Source: Petasospora fabianii
Lineage: Eukaryota > Ascomycota > Saccharomycetes > Phaffomycetales > Wickerhamomycetaceae
Assembly: GCA_022641835.1 (NCBI GenBank)
Contig: CP048715.1
Location: forward strand, 1,736,001 to 1,800,000
DNA: 64,000 nt
Direction of reading: 5' to 3'
The notes under the pieces are model-generated. The model had not been told where the DNA came from. It saw only the letters and a list, made by a program, of their open reading frames with translations, and did no database searches. A program made the position numbers and the translations under genes. How positions within the stretch are numbered: position 1 is the stretch's first letter; every line of letters starts with the position of its first letter. Positions 9,852 to 19,170 of this stretch are shown here, in pieces.

Positions 9852-10470
9852 ATGCTTGGACTCACACTCAGACGTTCAATGAGACCGGGCACAGCATTTG
9901 CCGTCCAGGGTATGACATTCTCCACTATCAACAGTGTTGTCTTCAACGAGGCACCCCGCACCACCCCACACTCTTTCTCTGATGTTGTCAAGAAGCAGGA
10001 GTCACACAACGAGGTGCCTAAGGAGTCGATCAGTGGTGCTCCTACGGAGCTTGTTACTGACCGTGTTGTGAAAATCTTTAAGGAGTCCAAATCGGCCACC
10101 CAGTCCGGTGTTCACAACCGCAGCGTGTGGAGGCTAGAGTGGGATATCTTGGGAAAGGGTAACAGATGGGAGAACGACCTGATTGGATATCAGAGCTCGG
10201 GAGACTACATGTAAGTGATTGCCCTTTATTGATTGGGGGGAAGGGAAAAACAAACCGAATGATAAAGCTAGGAATGGAGATACTAACGTTTGATACAGGC
10301 AGAGCTGGCAGATGAAGTTCTGGTCCAAGGAGCAAGCCATTACTTTTGCCCAGGGCCAGGGATGGTCTTATTACGTTGAAGAGCCAAAGGAGCGTCGTTT
10401 CAAGAAGAAGGACTATTCTGCTAACTTTTATCACGTTCCAGGAAAGCTCAAACGTATCATCACAAAGTGA
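9852..10470 (+). CDS. NUYM: NADH:ubiquinone oxidoreductase (complex I) NDUFS4 subunit (two exons)
   Basis: The NDUFS4/18-kDa accessory subunit of mitochondrial complex I, which sits near the junction of the N and Q modules. Exon 1 is 9852-10210 and exon 2 is 10299-10470; the 88-nt intron starts GTAAGT at 10211, has TACTAAC at 10281-10287 and ends ATACAG at 10298. The joined 176-aa protein has an N-terminal targeting region, then [45 protein letters not shown] and [14 protein letters not shown], all NDUFS4 landmarks. S. cerevisiae lacks complex I, so the gene is a useful taxonomic marker. A CCAAT box (ATTGG on the + strand near 9733) in the shared promoter would fit Hap2/3/5 control, an inference. 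Confidence 0.95.
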
Positions 10471-10988
10471 AGTGGAAAGAAAGTGAAGACAAAGAGAGAC
10501 AGAGAGAAATGGGTCCTCTCGCTATTTATTTGACGGCAAAACCTACCGCACCTTATTTATTCTATTTATTTGACAGTATTGATACTTTGCCTTATCCATC
10601 CATAAGTAGCATTATGAAAAGAAGATACATTGGATCTAAACAAGCTAAAAGAAGACTCAAAAGAGATGTTAGTCGCCACGGCAACTCGCGATCTGCCATT
10701 TCGTTCGCGCTTTTTAGGAAAAGGACGAGCTTCTCCAAACGCGCTTTTGAGAGGAAAACATTGGCCTTTGTTACAATAACACTTCAACTTTACACTTAAA
10801 AAGGCTCTCTTGACAAGTAGATTTATTATCTATTGCTAAGCAGACTACACTATCAAACAGCGGATCATCGTTTTCTTTTGTACCGCCCGCCCGCTGTGTC
10901 TTGTACCTCGTCTAACGCGCGACTGATAACATCCGCTCCATCTCCATCTCTCTTCAGCAAGTCATCGGCCACTGGGAATCACACAGCC
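10471..10988. other. Intergenic region between NUYM and SET1
   Basis: 518 bp with no supported gene. It contains a 13-bp direct repeat CTATTTATTTGAC (10522-10534 and 10562-10574). The frame opening just after NUYM starts with GTG and has no family resemblance. The part near 10870-10988 is open in the SET1 frame but lacks an ATG and is probably the SET1 leader. Confidence 0.6.
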
Positions 10989-13900
10989 ATGGGTGCACCA
11001 AGAGGGGATAAGTACATACCGCCAGGAGCACGAGATCGTTCTTTTCGTGGATCGTACCCGGACACGAGGCCGCCCGTGTCCCACCATCGCAGGCCTATTC
11101 AAAGTGGACACTCACTATCCAGAGACAGCTACTTCTCTCAATCGAGACCACCACCAACCGCTAGAGTCAATGAAGACTACCTTGAGCAGCAACATCACAG
11201 ACGTCCTTCTTCAAGACCCTCACAGAATTACGACCGTTGGGTTCCTCAACAACGCAGAGATTCATATTCACATTTTAGACAAAACGGTACACCAAAGTCT
11301 GAGACGCCGACACGAGAGCCATCTGTTAGAGAACAATCAGCTCCATATACTAATGGCAACTACTCGGAGAAGCGAGCAGAGCTGCCGAATGGTTATACAG
11401 CAGATGATGAACTGTATGGGTTGAACAAGTTTGAATCACATGCATCAACAACTGTTCCAACACCTTACCAATCTCAACCACATGCAAAGCCTGCCCTTTC
11501 TTCCTCTCACGCATCTCCAGCTGTGGTCTCTACACCACCACACACAAAACCTTCATCACAGCTCCCAAGAGCACCATCATTGTCCTCTGCCTCCTCATCG
11601 CGGCTGACACCAACTAAATCAAGAGGTGCTGGTAATCCAAACAAGCGATGGACATACACCTACGACGAAGAGACCATCAAAGATTGTCATCACCGTCTCG
11701 ACTCAAACGGTAACTTTATCGTTGATCCATCAAAATCCCACTTGCATGACTTGCCATGGGTACGTGGCTCATCCAAGGAGATAATCGAATTCAAGGATGG
11801 GATCCCAAAGGGTGTCAAAGTGGACCCACGTCTTGAGTTCAAGCAAAGACATTTGAAGAAGGACGATATTAAAAACATGAAACGTGTCGCCTTCAGATCC
11901 GTACACGTGCCAAGATATCGTTATGATAACTTTTCTGTCGGACCAAGACCATTGACTTCCATTGTCATCTTTGGATTGGAGAGCAATTTTAATGAGAGCT
12001 ACCTCAGGGATAGCATTAATCACATTGGTAAGATTGCAGAATGGGAGGTTCAGATAGATAATCGTACAGGTGCCCGTCTTGGCGTTGTCAGAGTCAGATT
12101 TGACCATGATGTCGATGGATACGATGGAGCAAATGAATGTGCTAAGCTTACCATCAAAAAGCTTCACCAGACAAAGTTTGATGGTAATCTTATAAGTGTT
12201 GTGTTACTCACCGATAGATCACTATTAACAAGAATCTTGGTCAAGTCAAGGCCATTCCTCAAGAGAGATGAACCACCACCTCCATTATCCAAGAGGCCCG
12301 ATCAAAGACCTACACAGAATCATCAGGAATCAACAATTGCATCAAGAGGTCCAGCTCCACCGGCGGCGCCAATTGCTTTGGAAAAGACCAAGACATTATC
12401 TGATTTCACCACTAAGCCATATCTGCTCATTCGATCCACGATTCTACAAAACAAGTTGACTCTTAATGATATCCGTCAATATTTTGCTAAGCACAACTTG
12501 GCTGAGTCACATTTGCTCACGGATGGGATCATCATGGTCTTTCATGACCTTGAGTCCACAGAGAGATGTTTCAAAGAATTCCAGGCACAAAAGATTAATG
12601 GTACTCGCTTAATGCTGGAAAAACATACACCAGAAGCAGAACATGATAGCCGTGACGTGATCCAGGAGGCTAGTAAAGCTATCGTCAAGGAATTGGCAGA
12701 CCAATCTCATAAAAACATCATGAGTCTTGTTTTGAAAGCAGTGTACGAGCAAATTGATCCAGCCAACTTCCCAGATCTACAACCAAAGGTAAAGGAGGAT
12801 AAAATCATTCCAGTGCCACAGGTGCAACATCATGTCACTAAGACACAGCCTGTCATCCCGGTCTCTTCACTCAAGATGAAGCCCACAACATCAACAGATG
12901 ACATCCAATCTTCCCAAAGATCAAGCTTGTCAAAACTGCCATCGTTTAAAAAGAAGTCCTCTGCCCCAAGGGCCCCACGCAAACCACTTAAGCCATCTAA
13001 GAAAAAACTTGACACCCTCCCGTTGGCATACCAGATGTATAAAGAGGAACTCGATGATAATGGTGATAGCTCTGGTGTATCGACCCCAACTATTGCTAAA
13101 TCACCACAAGAAAAGTCACCAGATAGAGACATGGAGGATCAACCAGCACAGAAGAAGAGGAAGATGAATGTCCAGTTACCCGTTCTTTTCTCATCATCCG
13201 AGGATGAAGATGATGACGAGGAGGAAGAGGAAGAAGAGGAAGAAGAAGAAGGGGAGGAGATCAGGGAAAGTGTTCCAACCACACCCGAGGCTGCTGAGAC
13301 TGGCTCAAAGATGGATCTTGACTCGTCTGTGAAGAAGGAGACCGAGGATAAGGCATCTCAGGAGTCTGACGAGGATGACATCATGGAGGACGCTGTTATT
13401 GACTATACTGGATTCGATAAGAATCATCGCCCATGCTCCACTGATGTTCCAGTCCCAGTGTATCCTTCTGATGCCAAAGATCATATTTTGGACCTTGCTG
13501 GATTGGTTGACTTTGTCAAGGATGAGGAGGACTTTGAACTGCTAAAGGAGGTTCTTGCACCTGAAACCGACATCAAGCCAATCGTCTACGATATCGATTA
13601 CTGGGCTTGGAAGCAGAGAGGAATTTCCGAATTGAACTCTAACAGAAATGCCGAGATTATACTTCCGGCCAAATTGGAGTGTAAGAGTGGTTCTCACAGA
13701 AGTCAGGGCTACACAAAGATTGCCGATGAGTTGAAGGTTGAATACCTACCACACAGAAGAAGGGTCCATGATCCATTAACCACCATTAAGGACCACGACG
13801 AAGGTGAATCCTCCAAGGCCCTCAGTTCTAGGGTCAATCGTGCAAATAACAGAAGATTGGTGTATGAGGTTAGTAACTTCAACCCAGAGTCGAATGAGAC

Positions 13901-14363
13901 ATCCACTTTGAACCAGTTGAATATGAGAAGAAAGCCAGTTTCTTTTGCAAGATCCGCTATTCATAACTGGGGATTGTATGCCCTGGAGCCGATTGCCGAG
14001 AGGGAGATGATTATTGAGTACGTCGGTGAACGTATCAGACAGCAAGTTGCGGAGTTGCGTGAGAAGGATTACTTGAAGTCTGGTATTGGTTCGAGTTACT
14101 TGTTCAGAGTTGACGAGAACACCGTCATTGATGCTACGAAAAAAGGTGGAATCGCGAGATTCATTAACCATTGTTGTGTTCCGTCATGTACTGCCAAGAT
14201 TATCAAAGTGGAGGGACAGAAGCACATTGTCATCTATGCTCTTCGTGACATTGCTGCGAATGAGGAGTTGACGTACGACTACAAGTTTGAGAGGGAGACC
14301 GACGATAACGAGCGTGTGCGTTGTCTCTGTGGTGCACCAGGGTGCAAAGGATACTTGAACTGA
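10989..14363 (+). CDS. SET1: Histone H3 lysine-4 methyltransferase, COMPASS catalytic subunit
   Basis: 1124 aa from the ATG at 10989; the frame is open further upstream only through a TTG. The start reads MGAPRGDKYIPPGARDRS. Low-complexity N-terminal region, then an RRM-like fold near 320-395 (SIVIFGLESNFNESYLRD), a long disordered middle with SP sites, a Glu run near 740-757, an n-SET region containing IDYWAWKQRG, a catalytic SET domain around 990-1107 (NWGLYALE, FINHCCVPSCTAKI, ELTYDYKFE) and a CLCGAPGCKGYLN post-SET zinc motif at the very end. All catalytic landmarks are intact. Confidence 0.96.
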   Translation: MGAPRGDKYIPPGARDRSFRGSYPDTRPPVSHHRRPIQSGHSLSRDSYFSQSRPPPTARVNEDYLEQQHHRRPSSRPSQNYDRWVPQQRRDSYSHFRQNGTPKSETPTREPSVREQSAPYTNGNYSEKRAELPNGYTADDELYGLNKFESHASTTVPTPYQSQPHAKPALSSSHASPAVVSTPPHTKPSSQLPRAPSLSSASSSRLTPTKSRGAGNPNKRWTYTYDEETIKDCHHRLDSNGNFIVDPSKSHLHDLPWVRGSSKEIIEFKDGIPKGVKVDPRLEFKQRHLKKDDIKNMKRVAFRSVHVPRYRYDNFSVGPRPLTSIVIFGLESNFNESYLRDSINHIGKIAEWEVQIDNRTGARLGVVRVRFDHDVDGYDGANECAKLTIKKLHQTKFDGNLISVVLLTDRSLLTRILVKSRPFLKRDEPPPPLSKRPDQRPTQNHQESTIASRGPAPPAAPIALEKTKTLSDFTTKPYLLIRSTILQNKLTLNDIRQYFAKHNLAESHLLTDGIIMVFHDLESTERCFKEFQAQKINGTRLMLEKHTPEAEHDSRDVIQEASKAIVKELADQSHKNIMSLVLKAVYEQIDPANFPDLQPKVKEDKIIPVPQVQHHVTKTQPVIPVSSLKMKPTTSTDDIQSSQRSSLSKLPSFKKKSSAPRAPRKPLKPSKKKLDTLPLAYQMYKEELDDNGDSSGVSTPTIAKSPQEKSPDRDMEDQPAQKKRKMNVQLPVLFSSSEDEDDDEEEEEEEEEEEGEEIRESVPTTPEAAETGSKMDLDSSVKKETEDKASQESDEDDIMEDAVIDYTGFDKNHRPCSTDVPVPVYPSDAKDHILDLAGLVDFVKDEEDFELLKEVLAPETDIKPIVYDIDYWAWKQRGISELNSNRNAEIILPAKLECKSGSHRSQGYTKIADELKVEYLPHRRRVHDPLTTIKDHDEGESSKALSSRVNRANNRRLVYEVSNFNPESNETSTLNQLNMRRKPVSFARSAIHNWGLYALEPIAEREMIIEYVGERIRQQVAELREKDYLKSGIGSSYLFRVDENTVIDATKKGGIARFINHCCVPSCTAKIIKVEGQKHIVIYALRDIAANEELTYDYKFERETDDNERVRCLCGAPGCKGYLN

Positions 14364-14429
14364 TGATACATCAAAGTAATTTAATGACTATTTGAACAAA
14401 TATGAGTAGCGTATTAGTAGAGAGATGAG

Positions 14430-14486
14430 ACGCGTGTCGCATATTATGTCTCGCGATCTTTAAATGCACGTGATCTCCAAACGCGT
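14430..14486. promoter_or_regulatory. Two MCB (ACGCGT) elements upstream of MSH1
   Basis: ACGCGT hexamers at 14430-14435 and 14481-14486, about 80 and 30 bp before the MSH1 start codon. ACGCGT is the Mlu-box bound by MBF, which drives G1/S genes in yeast, including mismatch-repair genes. A CACGTGA also sits at 14468-14474. Function is inferred from the motif only. Confidence 0.5.
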
Positions 14487-14512
14487 ACTCTCGAGCATGA
14501 GCATCGGATCAG

Positions 14513-17380
14513 ATGCTCTCCATTGAGATCTTCCTACTTCTGAGAGCCAATATCATGTACGGTCTCAGGAGGCTAGCGATATTCAGGACCCTGCGGTGTC
14601 CGAACAGACTGGTACGGCAGCTGGCAACACAGCCCACGAGAGTCTCGCTCAAGATATCAGAGCTGCCCAAGGTCAACCCTCCACCAAAGCCAGAGATCGA
14701 AGATGCAGAGCCACAGAGCGACAGCGAGATGACCGTTGTTGGGGGAAGAGAGTACAGACTGACTCCGTTGATGAAGACGGTGCGTGAGCTCATGGACAAG
14801 CACAAGGACTACGTGGTGTTGACTCAAGTCGGATCCTTTTACGAGTTCTACTTCGAACAAGCCACTGAGTACTCGGAGAAGCTTAACATCAAGCTCGCAC
14901 AACGAGCAATCAAGGACTTCTCCATTCCAATGGCAGGATTCCCGGTGACTCAGCTCGAGAGGTATTTGCGTATACTGGTTCAGGATCTGCATCAGGGTGT
15001 CGCCATCGTCAATCAATACCCAAAAGAGTCCGAGATCGATAACGACGCCGGATCGTTCCCACGCAGAGTCTCACGATTGGTGACCCCAGGAACACTCATC
15101 GACGAGGCTTTCCTCAACGAGCAAGAGAACAACTTTCTGCTTGCAATCAAGTTCCCTTCGAAGACGTTCCAACGGCCACCTGATCCGACATCTAAGATCG
15201 GTTTAGCATGGGTCGACATCTCCGTAGGATCAGTCTTCACGCAGGAAGTGAAGCTCGAAGACTTGACTTCCACAGTTGCAAGAGTCAAACCATCTGAGAT
15301 ATTCGTTGCTGAAGAGGGGTTTGCGGAGGTGGTAGAGAGCCGGTTATGGTACGGTGAGTTCATCGAGTTTCAAAAGTACTTCATCAACCACGTCAAGCTT
15401 CCATCCCAGCACAAGCCAATTGAAAAGTTCTTTTATATGTTCACATACCCAGTGAATGAACTTCAGAGGACATTTGGCGAACTGACGACATGGGAAACTG
15501 CAGCACTTCGTACACTTTTGCACTATGTTGAAGAGCATCTTCCAGAGACACAAATCAACTTGCAACTCCCAAAGAAACAATATCCTGATGATCTCGTGTT
15601 CATTGATTCAAGGACCAGCGAAGCACTTGAACTCCACGTCTCTTTGAGAAATAGGTGGCTGAAAGGCTCGCTGTTTTCGGCGATCAAAAGAACAGTCTCC
15701 CCCGGTGGGTCCAGACTCTTGAGCATTTGGCTATCGGCCCCATCGCGTGATATCAAAGAATTGAAACAGAGACAGGCCATTGTTTCAGAGTTTGTCAAGA
15801 GTACCCAGCTCCGTACTTCGGTGATACAGAGACTCAAGAAAATGCATGATGTCAGTAGAATCCTCCAAAGGTTTGCGCTGGGTAAAGGATCACACTTCGA
15901 GATGGTTCAGCTGGCCCATTCCATACAGGAGACGGATAGTCTTGAACAACTCATCACTGAACATGCTGACACCAATGCAACTTCAAAGAGGATCTTGAAG
16001 CCACTGCTCCAAAAGTTCAACTCTCAAAGCAAACTTGCTGAGGAGATCTTGGAGGACTTGGATGAAGATGCTATCATCAGGGGTATCAAGATGGATGAAG
16101 AGGCTAGAGAGGAAGAAGTTGACCTGAGGGCTTTGGAGAGAAGAGTACCAGTGTCATCGGAATCAAACGAAGAAAATCGTCCCATCTTCATTGTTAAACC
16201 GTCTGCTTCGAAGAAACTGGCAAAACTACATAGGAAACTTGAGTCTCTATACACCACACGTTCCGCACTCAAGGAAAGGATTAACACCACACTGAAGACG
16301 GAAGGAGGATTCAGAGACGTTGCATTGAAGGTGACAATGTCTGGTGACTATCAGATATACGTGAAAGGTGGCAAAAAGGCCAAATTTGATCAGCTGGAGG
16401 AGATGGTCCCGGGCTCAAGACTTGTTTCCCAGAGCAAGTCAACAGCTTGGCTCGATGTGCCCGAATGGAAGACAGTTGGTCAGAGCATTGACAGCACAAT
16501 CTCAAAGATCAATGGTGAAGAACAGTCCGTACTGAAGTTATTGAGGTTGAAAGTGTTGGAAAGCAGTGTGCCATTGAGGGAAAGTGCTGGAAACACAGAG
16601 TACATTGATGTAATCACATCTTTTGCAGAGCTCGCTGTTGAAAAGGACCTTGTCTGTCCCGAACTCGAGGAATCGACCACGTTGGAAATCGTCAGGGGTC
16701 GTCATCTTGTGGCTGAGGAAGGCTTGAAACGTGATTTGAGAAATTTTGTACCTAATGACTGTCACCTCACAGAGACACAGAAGAAATGGGTCATTACAGG
16801 ACCAAATATGGGTGGTAAGTCCACGTTCCTCAGACAGAACGCTATAATAGTCATTCTTGCACAGATCGGCTGCTTCGTACCAGCTCAGAGCGCCAAAGTT
16901 GGAATTGTGGACAAGATCTTCAGCAGGGTTGGCTTCAACGACGATATGATCAACAGGATGAGTACATTTATGGTGGAGATGGCCGAGGTGACAGCTATTC
17001 TGAGGGGCTCCACAGAGAGATCCTTGGCCATTTTGGATGAAGTTGGAAGAGGAACAAGTGGAAGAGAAGGTGTTGCCATCGCATTCTCTGCCCTGTGGCA
17101 TTTAGACCAGGTGAATAACTGTCGTGTCCTGTTTGCCACTCACTTTGGTAAGGAGGTTGCTACATTGTTGAAGAAGGAAGGATTAGAGGAGTCATTTGCA
17201 TATAAGAAAACAGCATTGGAGGAGGTCAGTGAGAACTTGGTTGTGTCACACAAATTGGTGGATGGTATTACTGATCGTTCGTATGCTATCAACGTCGCAA
17301 AGGAGGCAGATTACCCAAATCTTGCCCTTGAAAAGGCGAAGAAAGCCTACGACTACCTTACTGAGAAAAGCATTCTCTGA
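14513..17380 (+). CDS. MSH1: Mitochondrial MutS homologue
   Basis: 955 aa (S. cerevisiae Msh1 959 aa). Mitochondrial DNA mismatch-repair ATPase. The mismatch-recognition motif VGSFYEFYFEQA lies near residue 105, consistent with the MutS FYE motif. Walker A GPNMGGKSTFLRQN lies near residue 763, and Walker B/signature LDEVGRGTSGREG about 80 residues later. The N-terminus is basic and lacks acids; Met15 (14555, MYGLRRLAIFRTLRCPNRL) gives the more classical presequence, so either ATG may be used. Promoter has two MCB boxes. Confidence 0.96.
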   Translation: MLSIEIFLLLRANIMYGLRRLAIFRTLRCPNRLVRQLATQPTRVSLKISELPKVNPPPKPEIEDAEPQSDSEMTVVGGREYRLTPLMKTVRELMDKHKDYVVLTQVGSFYEFYFEQATEYSEKLNIKLAQRAIKDFSIPMAGFPVTQLERYLRILVQDLHQGVAIVNQYPKESEIDNDAGSFPRRVSRLVTPGTLIDEAFLNEQENNFLLAIKFPSKTFQRPPDPTSKIGLAWVDISVGSVFTQEVKLEDLTSTVARVKPSEIFVAEEGFAEVVESRLWYGEFIEFQKYFINHVKLPSQHKPIEKFFYMFTYPVNELQRTFGELTTWETAALRTLLHYVEEHLPETQINLQLPKKQYPDDLVFIDSRTSEALELHVSLRNRWLKGSLFSAIKRTVSPGGSRLLSIWLSAPSRDIKELKQRQAIVSEFVKSTQLRTSVIQRLKKMHDVSRILQRFALGKGSHFEMVQLAHSIQETDSLEQLITEHADTNATSKRILKPLLQKFNSQSKLAEEILEDLDEDAIIRGIKMDEEAREEEVDLRALERRVPVSSESNEENRPIFIVKPSASKKLAKLHRKLESLYTTRSALKERINTTLKTEGGFRDVALKVTMSGDYQIYVKGGKKAKFDQLEEMVPGSRLVSQSKSTAWLDVPEWKTVGQSIDSTISKINGEEQSVLKLLRLKVLESSVPLRESAGNTEYIDVITSFAELAVEKDLVCPELEESTTLEIVRGRHLVAEEGLKRDLRNFVPNDCHLTETQKKWVITGPNMGGKSTFLRQNAIIVILAQIGCFVPAQSAKVGIVDKIFSRVGFNDDMINRMSTFMVEMAEVTAILRGSTERSLAILDEVGRGTSGREGVAIAFSALWHLDQVNNCRVLFATHFGKEVATLLKKEGLEESFAYKKTALEEVSENLVVSHKLVDGITDRSYAINVAKEADYPNLALEKAKKAYDYLTEKSIL

Positions 17381-17442
17381 GAAGGAAACAACAATACATA
17401 TAATAACATGCATTGGTAATTGACATCACTTCGTAACAATAT

Positions 17443-19002
17443 CTAATAATCGAACTCTGGCTCTTGCTTTTGTTCAGGCTTCTTCTCACGCTGAGATGGT
17501 GGTGCTGGAGGAGGGGGAGGTGGAGGTGCTGGAGCTGGGTGACCACCTTGGGCCATCTGCTGCATCATTATCATTTGCTGCATTTGGAAGAACTGTTGCA
17601 TCTGCATTGGGTTCATCTGTGGTTGTTGTCCCTGCATCTGCATCATTGGCATCTGCATACCAGGCATTTGAGGCATACCTGGCATTGGCATCATAATAGG
17701 GAAAGATGGCATTTGAGGCATCTGAGACATGCCTGGCATGCCATTACTTGGATACTGGTGGGCCTGTGGCTGAGAATATCTGGAGCCACGGCTGTGATCA
17801 CGTTCAGAACGAGATTGATATCCTCCTGCAGCAGGAATGGCATGATTAGATGCCTTGTATGGATTGGAACGTTGTGGTGGTTGTTGCTTCTTTGCAGTTG
17901 GACCTTCAGTAGACTCATCACCTTTACCTCTCTTGGCAGCATTTGCTTTCTTTTTGGACTTCTTACTCTTCTTAGCCTCCATTTCTTTCTCATCATCTGA
18001 AAACTCTTGCTCTTCTTCTGGAATTTCTTCATCATTAAAGTTACTGGCATCACTTCCCTTGATGGATTTGATTCTATCTGTAAACTCAAAGTCAGATTTC
18101 GGCACAACGTAAAACACTTTTTGCTTCTTCTTATCTTTGAACTTTTCCATATCTTCGACAGTGTTGAACTTCACGCGGTACATTGGGAAAGCAACAGGAC
18201 CAAAGATCTCAAAGAGATACCCGATTGGAGTTCTATCCTCCAGACATAGCACGGATCCCTCCTTCAGGAACCGAAGCTCACCGGATATCACACCTTTGAT
18301 GATGATACTCTTCTCCACAAATCCTATGATGTGACCAACGTGATGGATTGGTTCAGTCTCAGCGATGGAAAAATCAGCAGGAAGTTGATCAGCTGGCTCA
18401 TCAACAACTTCGTTCTTGGAAATGATTGGACCAGATGCATCTTGTTCATTGTCGGATGTCTCACCATCCATGGCCTTAACATCGTTCTCCTCTTCTTCTT
18501 CTTCTTCTTCTTCTTCATCGTCATCATCACTGCTTCCAGAGTCGGAATTCGAACTTGAGTCAGAGTCAGAATCGTCTGATGAATCATCACTATCACTGGT
18601 GCCATCATCATTTGCAGCAGGTGGTACTCTTTCATCAGCCTTCTTTAAAATGTCACCGAGGAAATCATCACCAGTAACATCAACAGTGGCAATCTCGGCA
18701 AGATCTTGGGGCACACCACCTTCCTCCTTCATAGAAACTTCCTCTGGTACGGTTTCAGGTTCATCATTCACCGTTTCAGACTGTTCGGGCCCGTTGACAG
18801 CGTTGATCTCTTGTGGAATGGCATCAACACCTTCTGTTGATGCCAATTGATCGTTAATGGTCATCTCATCTCCTTGCACAACTGGTGCTGTGTCGTCGAT
18901 GGCAATCTCATCTGCCACCACTTCTGAAACAGGGTTCTCAGCAGCTTCCACTAATGACTTTTCGCCTGTGATATCACTCATATTATCAGTTGTCCAGCTC
19001 AT
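17443..19002 (-). CDS. NAF1: H/ACA snoRNP assembly factor Naf1
   Basis: 519 aa. Naf1 holds the place of Gar1 on nascent H/ACA RNPs (snoRNAs and, in many eukaryotes, telomerase RNA) and binds the Pol II CTD region. The Gar1-like barrel is visible around 215-310 (HVGHIIGFVEKSIIIKG, GSVLCLEDRTPIGYLFEIFG, MYRVKF, VFYVVP). It is flanked by a very acidic N-terminal half with a Glu run encoded by a GAA/GAG tract, a KKSKKSKKK basic cluster, and a C-terminal Pro/Gln/Met-rich tail typical of fungal Naf1. Met8 (MSDITGEK, 18981) is an alternative start. A PAC box lies 79 bp upstream. Confidence 0.93.
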   Translation of the reverse strand: MSWTTDNMSDITGEKSLVEAAENPVSEVVADEIAIDDTAPVVQGDEMTINDQLASTEGVDAIPQEINAVNGPEQSETVNDEPETVPEEVSMKEEGGVPQDLAEIATVDVTGDDFLGDILKKADERVPPAANDDGTSDSDDSSDDSDSDSSSNSDSGSSDDDDEEEEEEEEEENDVKAMDGETSDNEQDASGPIISKNEVVDEPADQLPADFSIAETEPIHHVGHIIGFVEKSIIIKGVISGELRFLKEGSVLCLEDRTPIGYLFEIFGPVAFPMYRVKFNTVEDMEKFKDKKKQKVFYVVPKSDFEFTDRIKSIKGSDASNFNDEEIPEEEQEFSDDEKEMEAKKSKKSKKKANAAKRGKGDESTEGPTAKKQQPPQRSNPYKASNHAIPAAGGYQSRSERDHSRGSRYSQPQAHQYPSNGMPGMSQMPQMPSFPIMMPMPGMPQMPGMQMPMMQMQGQQPQMNPMQMQQFFQMQQMIMMQQMAQGGHPAPAPPPPPPPAPPSQREKKPEQKQEPEFDY

Positions 19003-19080
19003 AAACAGAGGTAAGTAGATAGTTAAAGAGTGTACCGAGTAGAAATATTTCTTTATGCGCGCCCGTGCAGAAATGGCAGA

Positions 19081-19088
19081 CTCATCGC
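19081..19088 (-). promoter_or_regulatory. PAC box upstream of NAF1
   Basis: GCGATGAG on the minus strand (within GGCGATGAGTC), 79 bp before the NAF1 start. PAC boxes bind Dot6/Tod6 in S. cerevisiae and mark ribosome-biogenesis genes. The same 11-mer occurs upstream of NCL1. Confidence 0.7.
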
Positions 19089-19170
19089 CTATGGCACTTT
19101 TGGTTTAACAAGAGATCATTTACGTGCGAATTGAATTATCATTAGTGTCAATAAAGTTTTCTATTTATGC

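Noticed and set aside
10467-10799. 110-codon frame after NUYM
   Set aside because: Starts with GTG overlapping the NUYM stop and has no family features.
18490-18530. TTC/GAA microsatellite
   Set aside because: It is the in-frame glutamate run of NAF1; similar runs in SET1 and the UBR7-like gene are also coding.
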